The notes beneath the pieces are model-generated. The model did not search any database and was not told where the DNA came from. It saw nothing but the letters and a program-made list of their open reading frames with translations. A stretch of DNA of 35,549 bases from Pseudoalteromonas aurantia. Lineage in GTDB: Bacteria > Pseudomonadota > Gammaproteobacteria > Enterobacterales > Alteromonadaceae. Made by a program: the position numbers and the translations under genes. This document shows, one piece after another, positions 1 through 8,472 of this stretch. Positions within the stretch are counted from its first letter, which is position 1. Each line of letters begins with the position of its first letter. The DNA lies in assembly GCF_005886875.1 (NCBI RefSeq), contig NZ_PNBY01000001.1, positions 1 to 35,549 on the forward strand, read 5' to 3'.

Positions 1-48
1 AGTTTTAATTGACATCCATTTAAAAGTTTTAATTGACATCCATTCAAA
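1..48. repeat. Tandem 24-bp direct repeat (two copies, cut by window edge)
   Basis: The unit agttttaattgacatccat plus five more bases occurs at 1-24 and again at 25-48 with a single t/c difference. The array may continue to the left of the window. Each unit contains a perfect ttgaca, so it could be read as a -35 element, but I do not see a convincing -10 element at the right distance. It lies directly upstream of a REP-associated transposase gene, where repeats recognised by the transposase are often found; that link is inference. Confidence 0.8.
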
Positions 49-70
49 ATTGATTGTTTTTCATTCATTT

Positions 71-101
71 CCTATCTTTTAAATTCAGCTTAAAAGATAG
101 G
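71..101 (+). promoter_or_regulatory. 12-bp hairpin just upstream of the HUH transposase start
   Basis: cctatcttttaa (71-82) pairs perfectly with ttaaaagatagg (90-101) around a 7-nt loop. The only purine-rich stretch ahead of the ATG at 113, agatagg, lies in the 3' arm, so the hairpin could hide the ribosome binding site. IS200-type transposase genes are known to be controlled by a 5' stem-loop of this sort, and HUH enzymes also bind hairpins at element ends. Which role applies here cannot be decided from the sequence. Confidence 0.6.
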
Positions 102-112
102 CGTTTTACCAC

Positions 113-577
113 ATGGCTACAGCACGTAAAAGACAAGTGAGTTTAACGGATACCAAATACTATCATTGTATTTCACGGTGTGTTCGTCGTGCCTATTTGT
201 GTGGTGAAGATAAGGTAACAGGGCAATCGTATGAACATAGAAGAGGGTGGATAGAAGCAAAGCTGCTAGAACTTTCAAAAGTGTTTTGTATTGATGTGTG
301 TGCGTATGCGGTGATGAGTAACCATACGCATATTGTACTTTATGTAGATGATATAAAAGCTAAAAGACTGAGTGATAAAGCGATGATTATCAGATGGCAT
401 AAGCTGTTTAAAGGCACCATACTGTCTCATAAGTCCCTTCAAGGTGAGCGGCTAGACTCAGCGCAGCAAACCTTTTTAAATAAAGACATTGAACAATTTA
501 TTTCCCTTCGTCCGAGTGCGCTCAACACCAATAATAGATTGAATGCCTGGCCAGTCTTGCCTAATGTCTTTATTTAA
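113..577 (+). pseudogene. REP-associated tyrosine transposase (Y1_Tnp/HUH), C-terminally truncated
   Basis: The first ~125 residues resemble the IS200-like Y1 transposases that act on REP hairpins (RAYT). The HUH metal-binding pair is visible as NHTHIVL at residues 70-76 (His71, His73). Members of this group are normally roughly 220-330 aa and carry the nucleophilic Tyr in a later C-terminal helix. Here the family-like sequence stops near base 490, where it meets an ISAs1 remnant, and the last ~30 codons read the antisense of that element. The catalytic Tyr is therefore missing and the gene should be dead. The start at 113 follows the hairpin at 71-101. Confidence 0.75.
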
Positions 578-1300
578 TAAAGTCGCATCAAGTCTATAAA
601 CAGTTCGTATTTCCTCTCGACCATGCCCCTTATCTGAAGTGACTTGCGTGTCCATCCCCAGCTCGCCAGCATCAAATTGTTGTTGGAATACATTTGAAAT
701 TGCCGAATATAGTTTTTTCTGATTGCCCTTAGCTTGCACCACATAGTCTGCTTTGCGGCTGATAAGTTGGTTTAGCGTCTCTTTTTGGCAATGCATTGCA
801 TCTAATGTGACCATCGCACTAGTAATATCAAGCATGTGAAGTAATTCACGTACTGCTGGGATTTCATTCGTTTTGCCATCGACACAGTTATGGAGCAAGG
901 TCAGCCCTGAATCGCAATCGTAAGCCGAAACCAAATGAAGTTTATCCGTCGCGCGTTTGCTCGCACCACGAATAGTCTTGCCGTCAAAAGCGATGACTGG
1001 CATGCCTGACTTTTCTCGTTGTTGATTTACTCAGCTGTACAGAGCTAGCAGTAATGAGTCGTTATCAAGGCCTCGAAAGATATGAGCGATACTGTGCCGC
1101 GTGGGAATACCGTGTGCAAAAGAGCGAAAACGTCTTAACCATGGGAGTTTTTTATTACCATATATTTCAATACCTTGCCAACCTTCACAGCCTGAGGTTA
1201 TGGCGCTTATTATCAGAAATATGATATCAACCAGGTTATAGTGCTGATTAATCGTTGAGCGGTTTTCTTTGACTAGTTCGAGATGAGAAAATAAAGACAT
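476..1300 (-). pseudogene. ISAs1-family transposase, nonsense-mutated and 3'-truncated
   Basis: The first 89 codons (1300 to 1034) give the N-terminal associated domain, starting MSLFSHLELV. A TGA at 1031-1033 interrupts the frame, and reading continues in the same frame through VNQQREKSG into VIAFDGKTIRGA and VTLDAMHCQ, which hold the first two acidic residues of the DDE site. A single TGG to TGA change explains the stop, since a Trp fits this position. The frame then ends about 100 residues short of the usual ~370, so the third catalytic residue (Glu, in a WSIEN-type motif) is missing. Intact members are active transposases; this copy has two independent lesions. Confidence 0.85.
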
Positions 1301-1375
1301 TGCGATAAATAAATAGGAAAAACTGATGCTATTAGATCATAGATTTGCCTTGTTTACAAAGTGTGATCCCGCCCT
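490..1375 (-). mobile_element. ISAs1-family insertion sequence remnant
   Basis: This is the promoter-proximal part of an ISAs1-type element in reverse orientation. The outer end is placed at about 1375, because the sequence read inward from there begins CAGGGCGGGATC, which fits the ISAs1-family terminal repeat as I remember it. The other end is absent: the element stops near 490 against a truncated REP-associated transposase. No matching target duplication can be identified because one end is lost. The exact junction (about 484-505) is uncertain. Confidence 0.7.
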
Positions 1376-1442
1376 GAGTTTAATTGAGTCGAACAGATCT
1401 AAGTTAGCTTACAGTCCGTATAGTATTTGTTTAGGAGTGTTT

Positions 1443-1739
1443 ATGAAATTAAGTAAATTAGAGAAATTCTTTGAAGTTGAAAAAGTGGTTTTTCACAGCC
1501 TTGATTTAGCCTTGTACAATGTAAGTGCTATTGTTGAAGGTGAAGAACACATGATAACGGATGAAAAAGGTGAAAGACTAAAAAGTCACAATTTACTAAG
1601 CCTGCAAAAAAAGCTTCAACATGTTCGTACAAATAACCAAGTTATTCGACAATCAAGTGCCTATGATGAAATGATCGGTGGCCCAGTTAAAACTAATAAT
1701 GAAATGGAAGTACCATTAGGCGACAACAAATTATATTAG
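1443..1739 (+). CDS. DUF6482 family protein
   Basis: A 98-residue cytoplasmic protein of unknown function. I recognise the DUF6482 pattern: a hydrophobic-acidic first half (LALYNVSAIVEGEE), a TDEKGERL turn, and the conserved tail QSSAYDEMIGGP followed by EVPLG. I chose the ATG at 1443 because AGGAG at 1433-1437 precedes it at good distance; the open frame reaches back to 1326, but that part crosses the IS end and has no ribosome binding site. The gene begins 67 bp past the ISAs1 terminus, so its original promoter may have been displaced by the insertion. No signal peptide or membrane segment is visible. Confidence 0.8.
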   Translation: MKLSKLEKFFEVEKVVFHSLDLALYNVSAIVEGEEHMITDEKGERLKSHNLLSLQKKLQHVRTNNQVIRQSSAYDEMIGGPVKTNNEMEVPLGDNKLY

Positions 1740-2282
1740 CTTTTATTTTTTTGACGATCGCTTTTAATTTAGCCAGTTCCCTATTCTGTGCATTCTGATA
1801 GTCAAATAGTGTGTTAGTAATGATTGTGTGCTGGCATTGATTTTTTTATAAAAGCTCGTTTTTTAATTTATTTTTAAATGCATGACCCTGTTTTGTCATT
1901 TTTGTAGATGTCGGCTTATTAAAGTTAATTTTTTATTTTCTGTGCGACCGAATATTTCCGATTGAATGTAGTATCACTAAAATATCAGGCTGATATGAAG
2001 TTGGATATGTCTTCGTTTCTATTGTTGGGTGATATTTGGGCTTGATATTCCACTTGCTTATAGCATTTTTTACTTAATTAGGTCATATTCCTGATTTGCT
2101 AAGTACAACTTAAATATTAGTTGCTCAATATTCATGGATCGAGTATTTTGCTTAAGAGAGAAACGGATACCTTCATAGGTATTGCAAGCATATTGCTTTA
2201 TTTTAAAGTTAGGTCTATTTCAATGTTGTAATTGTAGTCTCTCTCCTGATTAAAAGACAACAGTAATAGTATGGAGATATTA
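1740..2282. other. Gene-poor AT-rich intergenic region
   Basis: No convincing coding frame is present on either strand. It contains poly-T stretches (for example around 1746 and 1848-1866) and a small hairpin at 2167-2182 (atacct / aggtat with a 4-nt loop). I see no clear terminator or RNA gene. Confidence 0.5.
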
Positions 2283-2429
2283 ATGACACATTGGTCAGAT
2301 TTTTTCCCTTATGTTTTTATGGCGATTAAAGTTATTGCGTTATGTGTGGCTGGCTTTTTTGCCATTAAATGGCATTTTGATCAAGATAAAAAATTGAAGA
2401 AAAAAAAAGCTGAAAAAGTTGAATCTTAA
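2283..2429 (+). CDS. Small single-pass membrane protein, 48 aa
   Basis: ATG at 2283, preceded by GGAG at 2273-2276 with a 6-nt spacer. The product begins MTHWSDFFPYVFMAIKVIAL, has one membrane helix (about residues 9-28) and ends in a strongly basic, Lys-rich tail (DKKLKKKKAEKVES). The positive tail predicts a cytoplasmic C-terminus. Its length, good ribosome binding site and TM-plus-charged-tail layout make it look like a real small protein rather than chance. The function is unknown and it stands alone between two gene-poor stretches. Confidence 0.6.
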   Translation: MTHWSDFFPYVFMAIKVIALCVAGFFAIKWHFDQDKKLKKKKAEKVES

Positions 2430-3078
2430 GCTGTTTATCCACTTCAAAATACGAATGTTTAACCCCCTATGGAACTTATAAACATGGGCTAACGTTGTGT
2501 TTATACCTTTAATTGATATAAATTCTTGCCAAGCTCGGTAAGCACTTTAGTTCGCTGACATAAGGCTATGAAATATCTGCTTAGAAGTTGTCGAGTCTGC
2601 TTTAAGCCAATTTCAATATCTGTGAAATCCTAAGTGCCACACTGGGCTTGTCTATATATCTTACTTTCTTACTCTCAAGTCACCACAATGCGCGTATTTG
2701 GGCAGGCTTATTTTGACCATTTTACAGACAACTTTTCATTAAGCAGTTATTTTGCTAAAGAGCGGTGAACACGTTACACGTTGCGACTAGGCCATTCAGC
2801 TGATTAATTTATAGCTAGATCTGCCTGTTGTTTTTCTGCACTGTTTTGTGAGCCGATTTAATATTTAACGTTTAAATTATCCACTTATATCGAAATGTTC
2901 TGATTGATTACAACAAGTTGAACCTGTGAGTTATTTTTTTGAGATAGAAATACACTGAATATTTCAACGGTTTGGTTAGTTAGGATGATAATTGCACAAA
3001 TCGTTACAATATCACATTTCGACTGTGTTTTTTGTAACTTGAGCGATTTTTTACACACTTGTTTTATTTGTTAGGTTA
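2430..3078. other. Gene-poor intergenic region upstream of the BNR protein
   Basis: About 650 bp without a supported coding frame. I see a small palindrome, atttaacgtttaaat at 2863-2877, and long T-rich runs. The promoter of the gene at 3121 is presumably near 2960-3060, but I cannot point to a clear -35/-10 pair. Confidence 0.45.
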
Positions 3079-3120
3079 ATGTTCGAATTGAATAATATAA
3101 AAACAGACTTTGGTGTGAAA

Positions 3121-6100
3121 ATGAAAACTCTCGCAAAAACAGCATTAGCTGTCTCCTTAGCATTGGCTTCTGCTCATGTATTCGCAGAAAATAGTGAACA
3201 AGAAAAATCAATTTTTAGTAGTGAAACGTTTGAAGCGATGAAGCTTCGTAATATTGGTCCTGCTTACATGTCTGGACGTATCGCAGACATTGCAGTTGAC
3301 CAGAATAACCCGTCAACATGGTATTCCGCAGTTGGCTCTGGCGGGGTATGGAAAACGGTAAACGCGGGGACGACTTGGACGCCTATTTTTGATAAGCAAG
3401 CTGTATATTCGACGGGTGATGTAACGATAGACCCAAGCAATTCGAACATTATATGGGTCGGCACAGGCGAAAATAACGGTGGTCGTCACATTAGTTTTGG
3501 TGATGGTGTTTATAAGTCACTAGATGGTGGAAAAACATGGAAAAACATGGGGCTGAAAAACTCTGAACGTATTTCCGATATTATTGTTCACCCAACAGAC
3601 TCAAAAACCGTATGGGTGTCGGTACAAGGCCCATTATGGACCAGTGGCGGTGAGCGGGGTTTATACAAAACCACTGATGGCGGTGAGACTTGGAAGCAAG
3701 TTTTGAAACCTGAAAATGAGTGGACCGGTGTTACTTCGTTATTAATTGACCCTAGGAACCCAAACAAGCTTTACGCTGCTACATGGTCTCGTCAAAGAAC
3801 GGTGGCCTCTTATGTTGGTACTGGCCCAGGTGCGGGCATTCATACCTCAGATGACGGTGGTGAAACTTGGCAGGCGCTAAAAACAGGATTACCTACTGGC
3901 AACATGGGTAAAATTGGTATGGCGATTTCGCCGACAAACCCCGATGTGCTATACGCAACAATTGAAACTGATAACCGTAAAGGTGGCTTTTATCGCTCGC
4001 AGAACCAAGGCGCGAGTTGGAGTAAAGAATCTGACGAAGTAGGTGGTGGCACCGGCCCTCATTATTATCAAGAAATTTTTGCAGACCCTCATCAATTTGA
4101 TCGGGTCTACATTGCGAGTAACTACAGTAAAGTGTCTAACGATGGTGGTAAAACGTGGACACCAATCAGTACAAAACGCAAACATGTAGACGACCATGCT
4201 TTTGCTTTTCACCCGACAGATCCAGATTTTGTCCTTATAGGCTCTGATGGTGGTATTTACATGTCACATGATCGCATGGCGAACTGGCGTTTCATGGCAA
4301 ATTTACCGCTGACGCAATTTTATAAAGTCGCCCCAGATGATGCCGAACCGTTTTATACGGTTTATGCGGGGGCGCAAGATAATTCTACGCAAGGTGGCCC
4401 TTCACGTACCGCTCGCTCTGAAGGGATCAAAAACAAAGACTGGTTTTTAACGCTAGGTGGTGACGGCCATCAACCTGCGGTAGAACCGGGTAATCCAGAT
4501 ATTATGTATTCACAGTGGCAACAAGGCAATTTAACACGTCATGATCTAAAAACCCGTGAAGGTGTTTATATAAAACCGCAACCGCGTCCGGGCGAGCCTG
4601 CTGAGCGCTTTAACTGGGATGCACCTATTAATGTATCCAGTCACGATGCCAAGCGACTATATTTTGCATCACAACGGGTTTGGCGTTCAGACGATCGAGG
4701 TGATAGTTGGAACCCAATATCAGGCGATTTGACTAAAAATGGTAATCGCATGCACATGCCGATGATGGGCAGAACGTGGTCAGTAGAAGCGGGCTGGGAT
4801 ATTTATGCAATGTCTGAATATCATACCATTGCAAATTTCACAGAAAGCCCAGTGAACGAAGACGTTCTATGGGCAGGCACGGATGATGGCCTTATTCAAG
4901 TCACAACCAATGGTGGTAAAAATTGGAAAAAGATTGATTTGAGTAATGTTGATGGTGTGCCAGCAACCGCGTATGTTAATGATATTCGGGCTGACTTATT
5001 TGATGATAAAACCGTTTATGTTGCACTGGATAACCATAAATATGGGGATTTCAAACCTTACCTTATAAAGTCAACTGACTTAGGGAAGAGTTGGCAATCA
5101 TTGGCAGATACATTGCCTGAGAAACACTTGGTTTGGCGTATCGTACAAGATCATGTGAAAAAAGATCTTATGTTTATTGGTACAGAATTTGGTATTTTCT
5201 TCACCGTAGATGGGGGTAAGAAATGGACTGAATTAGATGGTGGGATCCCAACGATTGCCACCCGAGATGTAAAAATACAGCGTCGTGAAAACGACTTGGT
5301 TGCTGGGACTTTTGGTCGTGGTATTTATATTCTTGATGATTATGCCCCACTGCGAAAACTAACCGAACAGTCGATGGAGCAAGATGCACTATTGATCGCG
5401 CCGAGCCGACCAGTTAAATGGTTTCAATTAGATGGTAATCATGCCAATACTGACGGCGATGATCGTTTTTCAGCGAAAAACCCAGAACATGGCGCAACGT
5501 TAACTTATTTCTTAAAAGAGAGCTTATTAACGGCAAAAGAAACGCGTCAAGAAGCTGAAAAAGAGATGGTTAAAGAGAAAAACTACCCTAAATACCCAGA
5601 TTGGGAAGATATTGAGAAAGAAAATCAAGAAGCCAAGCCAGTGGTCTACCTTGAAATTCGAGATGCGTCAGGTGAGTTTGTAAACCGTGTATCAGGTAAA
5701 GCGAAAAAAGGATTACATCGCGTTACATGGGATATGACTTATGCGTCAGGTAAAGCGGTTACCGGTGCCGAGTCATCGGGGTGGAGCCCATTCAATGCCG
5801 GCTTAATGGCCATTCCGGGTAAATATACTGCGACCTTGCACAAACGTGTAAATGGTGTTGTGTCTCAGCTGGCCAGCCCAGTTGAATTTGAGTTAAAGCC
5901 AATTACGGACAGTGCATTTTCTACTGCGACTAACAAAGAGGTACTGGCATTTGGCAAACAAGTCTCCGAGGCTCAGAAGCGAATTACAGCGGTAAATGCA
6001 GTATTGGGTGAGTTGAAAAAAACGATGAAAACCTTGCGTACTGCAATAGATCGTACACCGGGTAACATTGAATCATTAGAAACGAGCTATGCAGATATTC

Positions 6101-6393
6101 AGAGCGAAGCTAATGAGATCCACTTTGACCTAAATGGCTTAAACTCTCGTAATCGTATGGGCACAAAACCGGCAAATATTTCGAGCCGATTGGGTTATGC
6201 GATGACGGCAGCTTGGTCATCTTATGGGCCGACGCAACAGCATAAAGAGCAGTTTTCTTATGCGATTAAACGGTTAGACAGTGTCAGTAAACGTGTGAAA
6301 GAGTTACAAGAAAGTACCGTGCCTAACTTGCAAAAATCAGTGATTGACGCAGGTGGTCCTTGGACAACAGGTGCACCACTGATCACTCGCTAA
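3121..6393 (+). CDS. Secreted BNR/VPS10 (sortilin-like) beta-propeller protein
   Basis: A 1090-aa exported protein of the family often annotated as WD40/YVTN/BNR-like or glycosyl hydrolase. The start at 3121 gives a standard signal peptide (MKTLAKTALAVSLALASAHVFA, cleaved before ENSE); the frame is open back to an ATG at 3079, which would bury that signal. The mature part starts with the family signature LRNIGPAYMSGRIADIAVD. At least ten Asp-box-like motifs follow, such as SLDGGKTW, TTDGGETW, SNDGGKTW and TVDGGKKW, so it should fold as one or two beta-propellers. A linker rich in Glu and Lys (near residues 810-845) leads to a beta domain and a helical C-terminus ending in GGPWTTGAPL. The substrate is unknown; peptide or glycan binding is usually proposed. 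A hairpin terminator follows. Confidence 0.85.
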   Translation: MKTLAKTALAVSLALASAHVFAENSEQEKSIFSSETFEAMKLRNIGPAYMSGRIADIAVDQNNPSTWYSAVGSGGVWKTVNAGTTWTPIFDKQAVYSTGDVTIDPSNSNIIWVGTGENNGGRHISFGDGVYKSLDGGKTWKNMGLKNSERISDIIVHPTDSKTVWVSVQGPLWTSGGERGLYKTTDGGETWKQVLKPENEWTGVTSLLIDPRNPNKLYAATWSRQRTVASYVGTGPGAGIHTSDDGGETWQALKTGLPTGNMGKIGMAISPTNPDVLYATIETDNRKGGFYRSQNQGASWSKESDEVGGGTGPHYYQEIFADPHQFDRVYIASNYSKVSNDGGKTWTPISTKRKHVDDHAFAFHPTDPDFVLIGSDGGIYMSHDRMANWRFMANLPLTQFYKVAPDDAEPFYTVYAGAQDNSTQGGPSRTARSEGIKNKDWFLTLGGDGHQPAVEPGNPDIMYSQWQQGNLTRHDLKTREGVYIKPQPRPGEPAERFNWDAPINVSSHDAKRLYFASQRVWRSDDRGDSWNPISGDLTKNGNRMHMPMMGRTWSVEAGWDIYAMSEYHTIANFTESPVNEDVLWAGTDDGLIQVTTNGGKNWKKIDLSNVDGVPATAYVNDIRADLFDDKTVYVALDNHKYGDFKPYLIKSTDLGKSWQSLADTLPEKHLVWRIVQDHVKKDLMFIGTEFGIFFTVDGGKKWTELDGGIPTIATRDVKIQRRENDLVAGTFGRGIYILDDYAPLRKLTEQSMEQDALLIAPSRPVKWFQLDGNHANTDGDDRFSAKNPEHGATLTYFLKESLLTAKETRQEAEKEMVKEKNYPKYPDWEDIEKENQEAKPVVYLEIRDASGEFVNRVSGKAKKGLHRVTWDMTYASGKAVTGAESSGWSPFNAGLMAIPGKYTATLHKRVNGVVSQLASPVEFELKPITDSAFSTATNKEVLAFGKQVSEAQKRITAVNAVLGELKKTMKTLRTAIDRTPGNIESLETSYADIQSEANEIHFDLNGLNSRNRMGTKPANISSRLGYAMTAAWSSYGPTQQHKEQFSYAIKRLDSVSKRVKELQESTVPNLQKSVIDAGGPWTTGAPLITR

Positions 6394-6400
6394 CGCGATT

Positions 6401-6435
6401 GATAAACAGCATTGCATGTTGTGATGCTGTTTATC
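6401..6435 (+). terminator. Hairpin after the BNR protein
   Basis: gataaacagcat (6401-6412) and atgctgtttatc (6424-6435) form a perfect 12-bp stem with an 11-nt loop, beginning 7 nt past the stop codon. The downstream ttgtattc is only a weak T tract, so termination is likely but may be incomplete. Confidence 0.65.
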
Positions 6436-6474
6436 TTGTATTCAAGGCTAAGTTTAGCGTTAAGTTTAACGGGA

Positions 6475-6510
6475 AGCCATCAGTGAGAGTAAAGCCTCGC
6501 ACTGATGGCT
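6475..6510 (+). promoter_or_regulatory. Second hairpin in the leader of the TonB receptor
   Basis: agccatcagtg (6475-6485) pairs with cactgatggct (6500-6510), 11 bp perfect, 14-nt loop. It lies 74 bp before the receptor ATG at 6584 and lacks a T tract. It may be a leader structure or second terminator; its role is unknown. Confidence 0.45.
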
Positions 6511-6583
6511 GCCTCTATGTTTTATCGCAATATTTTAGTGCCCCTCCTTTTGTAATAACCAACGACTAAAGCAGTATCTCAAC

Positions 6584-8464
6584 ATGAAAACGATGTATTC
6601 CATTTTATTATGCACGCTTTCTTGGCTCAGTAATGCCAACGAGCGTGAATTTGAAATCATGGAGATTTTATTACCGAAACAGCCTTTGGCAATCGCAGGG
6701 GCTGGCCAAGCTGTGTCAGATATTGACGATCAGCTTAACTATTCTTTAAACAGAACGATTGCCGATCAACTTGCCACATTGGTAGGAGTCAATCTATCAG
6801 GGCAAGGTGGACAATTTCAGAGTTATTCCATTCGAGGGTTCAGTCGAGGTAGAATAAGAACTGAGATTGACGGTATTCCTATTATTACAGATAGACGAGC
6901 TGGTAATTCAGCTTCATTTATTGCCCCAGAATTGTTTAGTTTAGGTCATGTGATCAAAGGGCCAAGTTCAACCCTTTATGGTTCTCAAGCGTTAGGGGGC
7001 GTAGTCAGTTTAAGCACCGAGGCGCCAGATCAAACGCAACTGACGCTATCAGGTAAAACAGCGGGTGAAGGCATGAGTTTTGCGGTGAATCATCAACTAC
7101 ATGACTTTACCTCAGCGTTTGCCTATCAACATGCCAACAATGATAAAGCCGTGGATGGCACATCGTTAAATTCGCACTTTGAGCGAGCTTCTGGGTTGCT
7201 CAGGTATAAAAACGTGCATAATGGCGTCACCACAACGGTTTCTTGGCTCCCAAGCTATGGAAAAAATATTGGTAAAAGCAATCGAAAGTTCCCAATAAAA
7301 CAAGTGAGTAGTTACCCAAAAGAACGTCACTCGTTGGCGCAACTGCAAATGAATGCAGGGGAGCAATGGTCTGCTAAGCTATTTCATCATTATCAAAATT
7401 GGGATAGCAAAACGCTGAGGCTAGAACGCTATGATGGCCTTACACAGTATCAGGGCCATACACTGGGTGGTCAATGGTTGCAGCAAGTAATGATAGACGA
7501 CTTTAAAACGCACTGGGGAGTTGATTGGCTCTCGCGAAAAGGGGTAAAGATCACCAGCGATTATCGCCTATTCAATGCAGACTTAACTGCTCAGAGTGAA
7601 CGAATGAACAACGAGATGGCAGGCAAAGAAGACAACCTCGGTTTATATGGTAAATCGGCTTGGCAATGGCGAGATACCACGTTTGATTTGGGTGTTAGAT
7701 ATGACTGGATAAAACAACACAATCAATTGGCATACAGTACCATTGATAGGAAGTTAAATGCTTCTTTTGCTATATTACAGCCGGTGTCAGAGCAGTTATC
7801 GATAGGGTTAGATATTGCCACTGGCTTTCGTTATCCAACACTGACGGAGCGCTTTTTCCTTGGCAAAACACCGCGCGGTCTTATTGCGGGCAAGCATGAA
7901 TTAAAACCAGAGAGTAGCATAGGAAGCCAACTGGCAGTGACATGGTTCCCGCATGAGCAGGTTCGGGTATATGGTGCTGTATATGATTATCAATTAGATA
8001 ATTACATAGAAGGTTATGAGCCAAGTGACGAACAAATCAGCTATAAAAATCTCGACAAAGCAGCGCTTTATGGTTTTGAAACAGAGTTACAGTGGTATCA
8101 AAATAGTATGATTGAGCACACCTTAAGTTATCAGCAGCAATCAGGGAATGACAATTCGGGACAAAGATTGGCGGGGCTACACCCGAGAAAGTTAGCTTGG
8201 AATATGTTACTCACTTTGCAAGATTGGACCGTCGTCAATGCTATTCGTTACTATTTACCGGCCAAGAAAGTAGGCGACTCTGAACTGGCGCGAGACCGTT
8301 TTATGGTATGGGACATTTCCTTTGAGCATCAAATTAATACCACACAATCGGTTAGCTTGAGTGCGCATAATATTACCAATAAAGCGTATTATGCCAGTTT
8401 GGATGATGATGCCCCATTTCAACCAAAACGACATGTTAAATTATCAACCCGTTGGCAGTTTTGA
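6584..8464 (+). CDS. TonB-dependent outer-membrane receptor (siderophore/heme type)
   Basis: A 626-aa ligand-gated outer-membrane porin that takes energy from TonB-ExbBD. A short signal peptide (MKTMYSILLCTLSWLSNANE) is followed by a plug domain with YSIRGFSRGR, the DGIPI loop and the VIKGPSSTLYGSQALGG motif (about residues 130-150), then a 22-strand barrel ending in the expected aromatic residue (RWQF). FRYPTLTERFF and LKPESS near residues 420-448 are the FRAP-like region common in siderophore and heme receptors. The stop codon is only 8 nt before the start of the PepSY gene, which indicates coupling. The region just after the signal peptide (EIMEILLPKQ) is an unusual TonB box. No clear Fur box was found, so the ligand is uncertain. 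Confidence 0.85.
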   Translation: MKTMYSILLCTLSWLSNANEREFEIMEILLPKQPLAIAGAGQAVSDIDDQLNYSLNRTIADQLATLVGVNLSGQGGQFQSYSIRGFSRGRIRTEIDGIPIITDRRAGNSASFIAPELFSLGHVIKGPSSTLYGSQALGGVVSLSTEAPDQTQLTLSGKTAGEGMSFAVNHQLHDFTSAFAYQHANNDKAVDGTSLNSHFERASGLLRYKNVHNGVTTTVSWLPSYGKNIGKSNRKFPIKQVSSYPKERHSLAQLQMNAGEQWSAKLFHHYQNWDSKTLRLERYDGLTQYQGHTLGGQWLQQVMIDDFKTHWGVDWLSRKGVKITSDYRLFNADLTAQSERMNNEMAGKEDNLGLYGKSAWQWRDTTFDLGVRYDWIKQHNQLAYSTIDRKLNASFAILQPVSEQLSIGLDIATGFRYPTLTERFFLGKTPRGLIAGKHELKPESSIGSQLAVTWFPHEQVRVYGAVYDYQLDNYIEGYEPSDEQISYKNLDKAALYGFETELQWYQNSMIEHTLSYQQQSGNDNSGQRLAGLHPRKLAWNMLLTLQDWTVVNAIRYYLPAKKVGDSELARDRFMVWDISFEHQINTTQSVSLSAHNITNKAYYASLDDDAPFQPKRHVKLSTRWQF

Positions 8465-8472
8465 AGGACAGT

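Noticed and set aside
1326..1442. N-terminal extension of the DUF6482 protein
   Set aside because: It is read through the IS end and is not part of the family; the inner ATG has AGGAG at proper distance.
6475..6583. Cobalamin or other riboswitch ahead of the TonB receptor
   Set aside because: The hairpin is present, but none of the conserved B12-box bases or the multi-stem core can be found.
8452..8472. Upstream TTG start for the PepSY gene
   Set aside because: It has no ribosome binding site, lies inside the receptor gene, and the ATG at 8473 has AAGGA in front and gives a normal basic N-terminus before helix 1.
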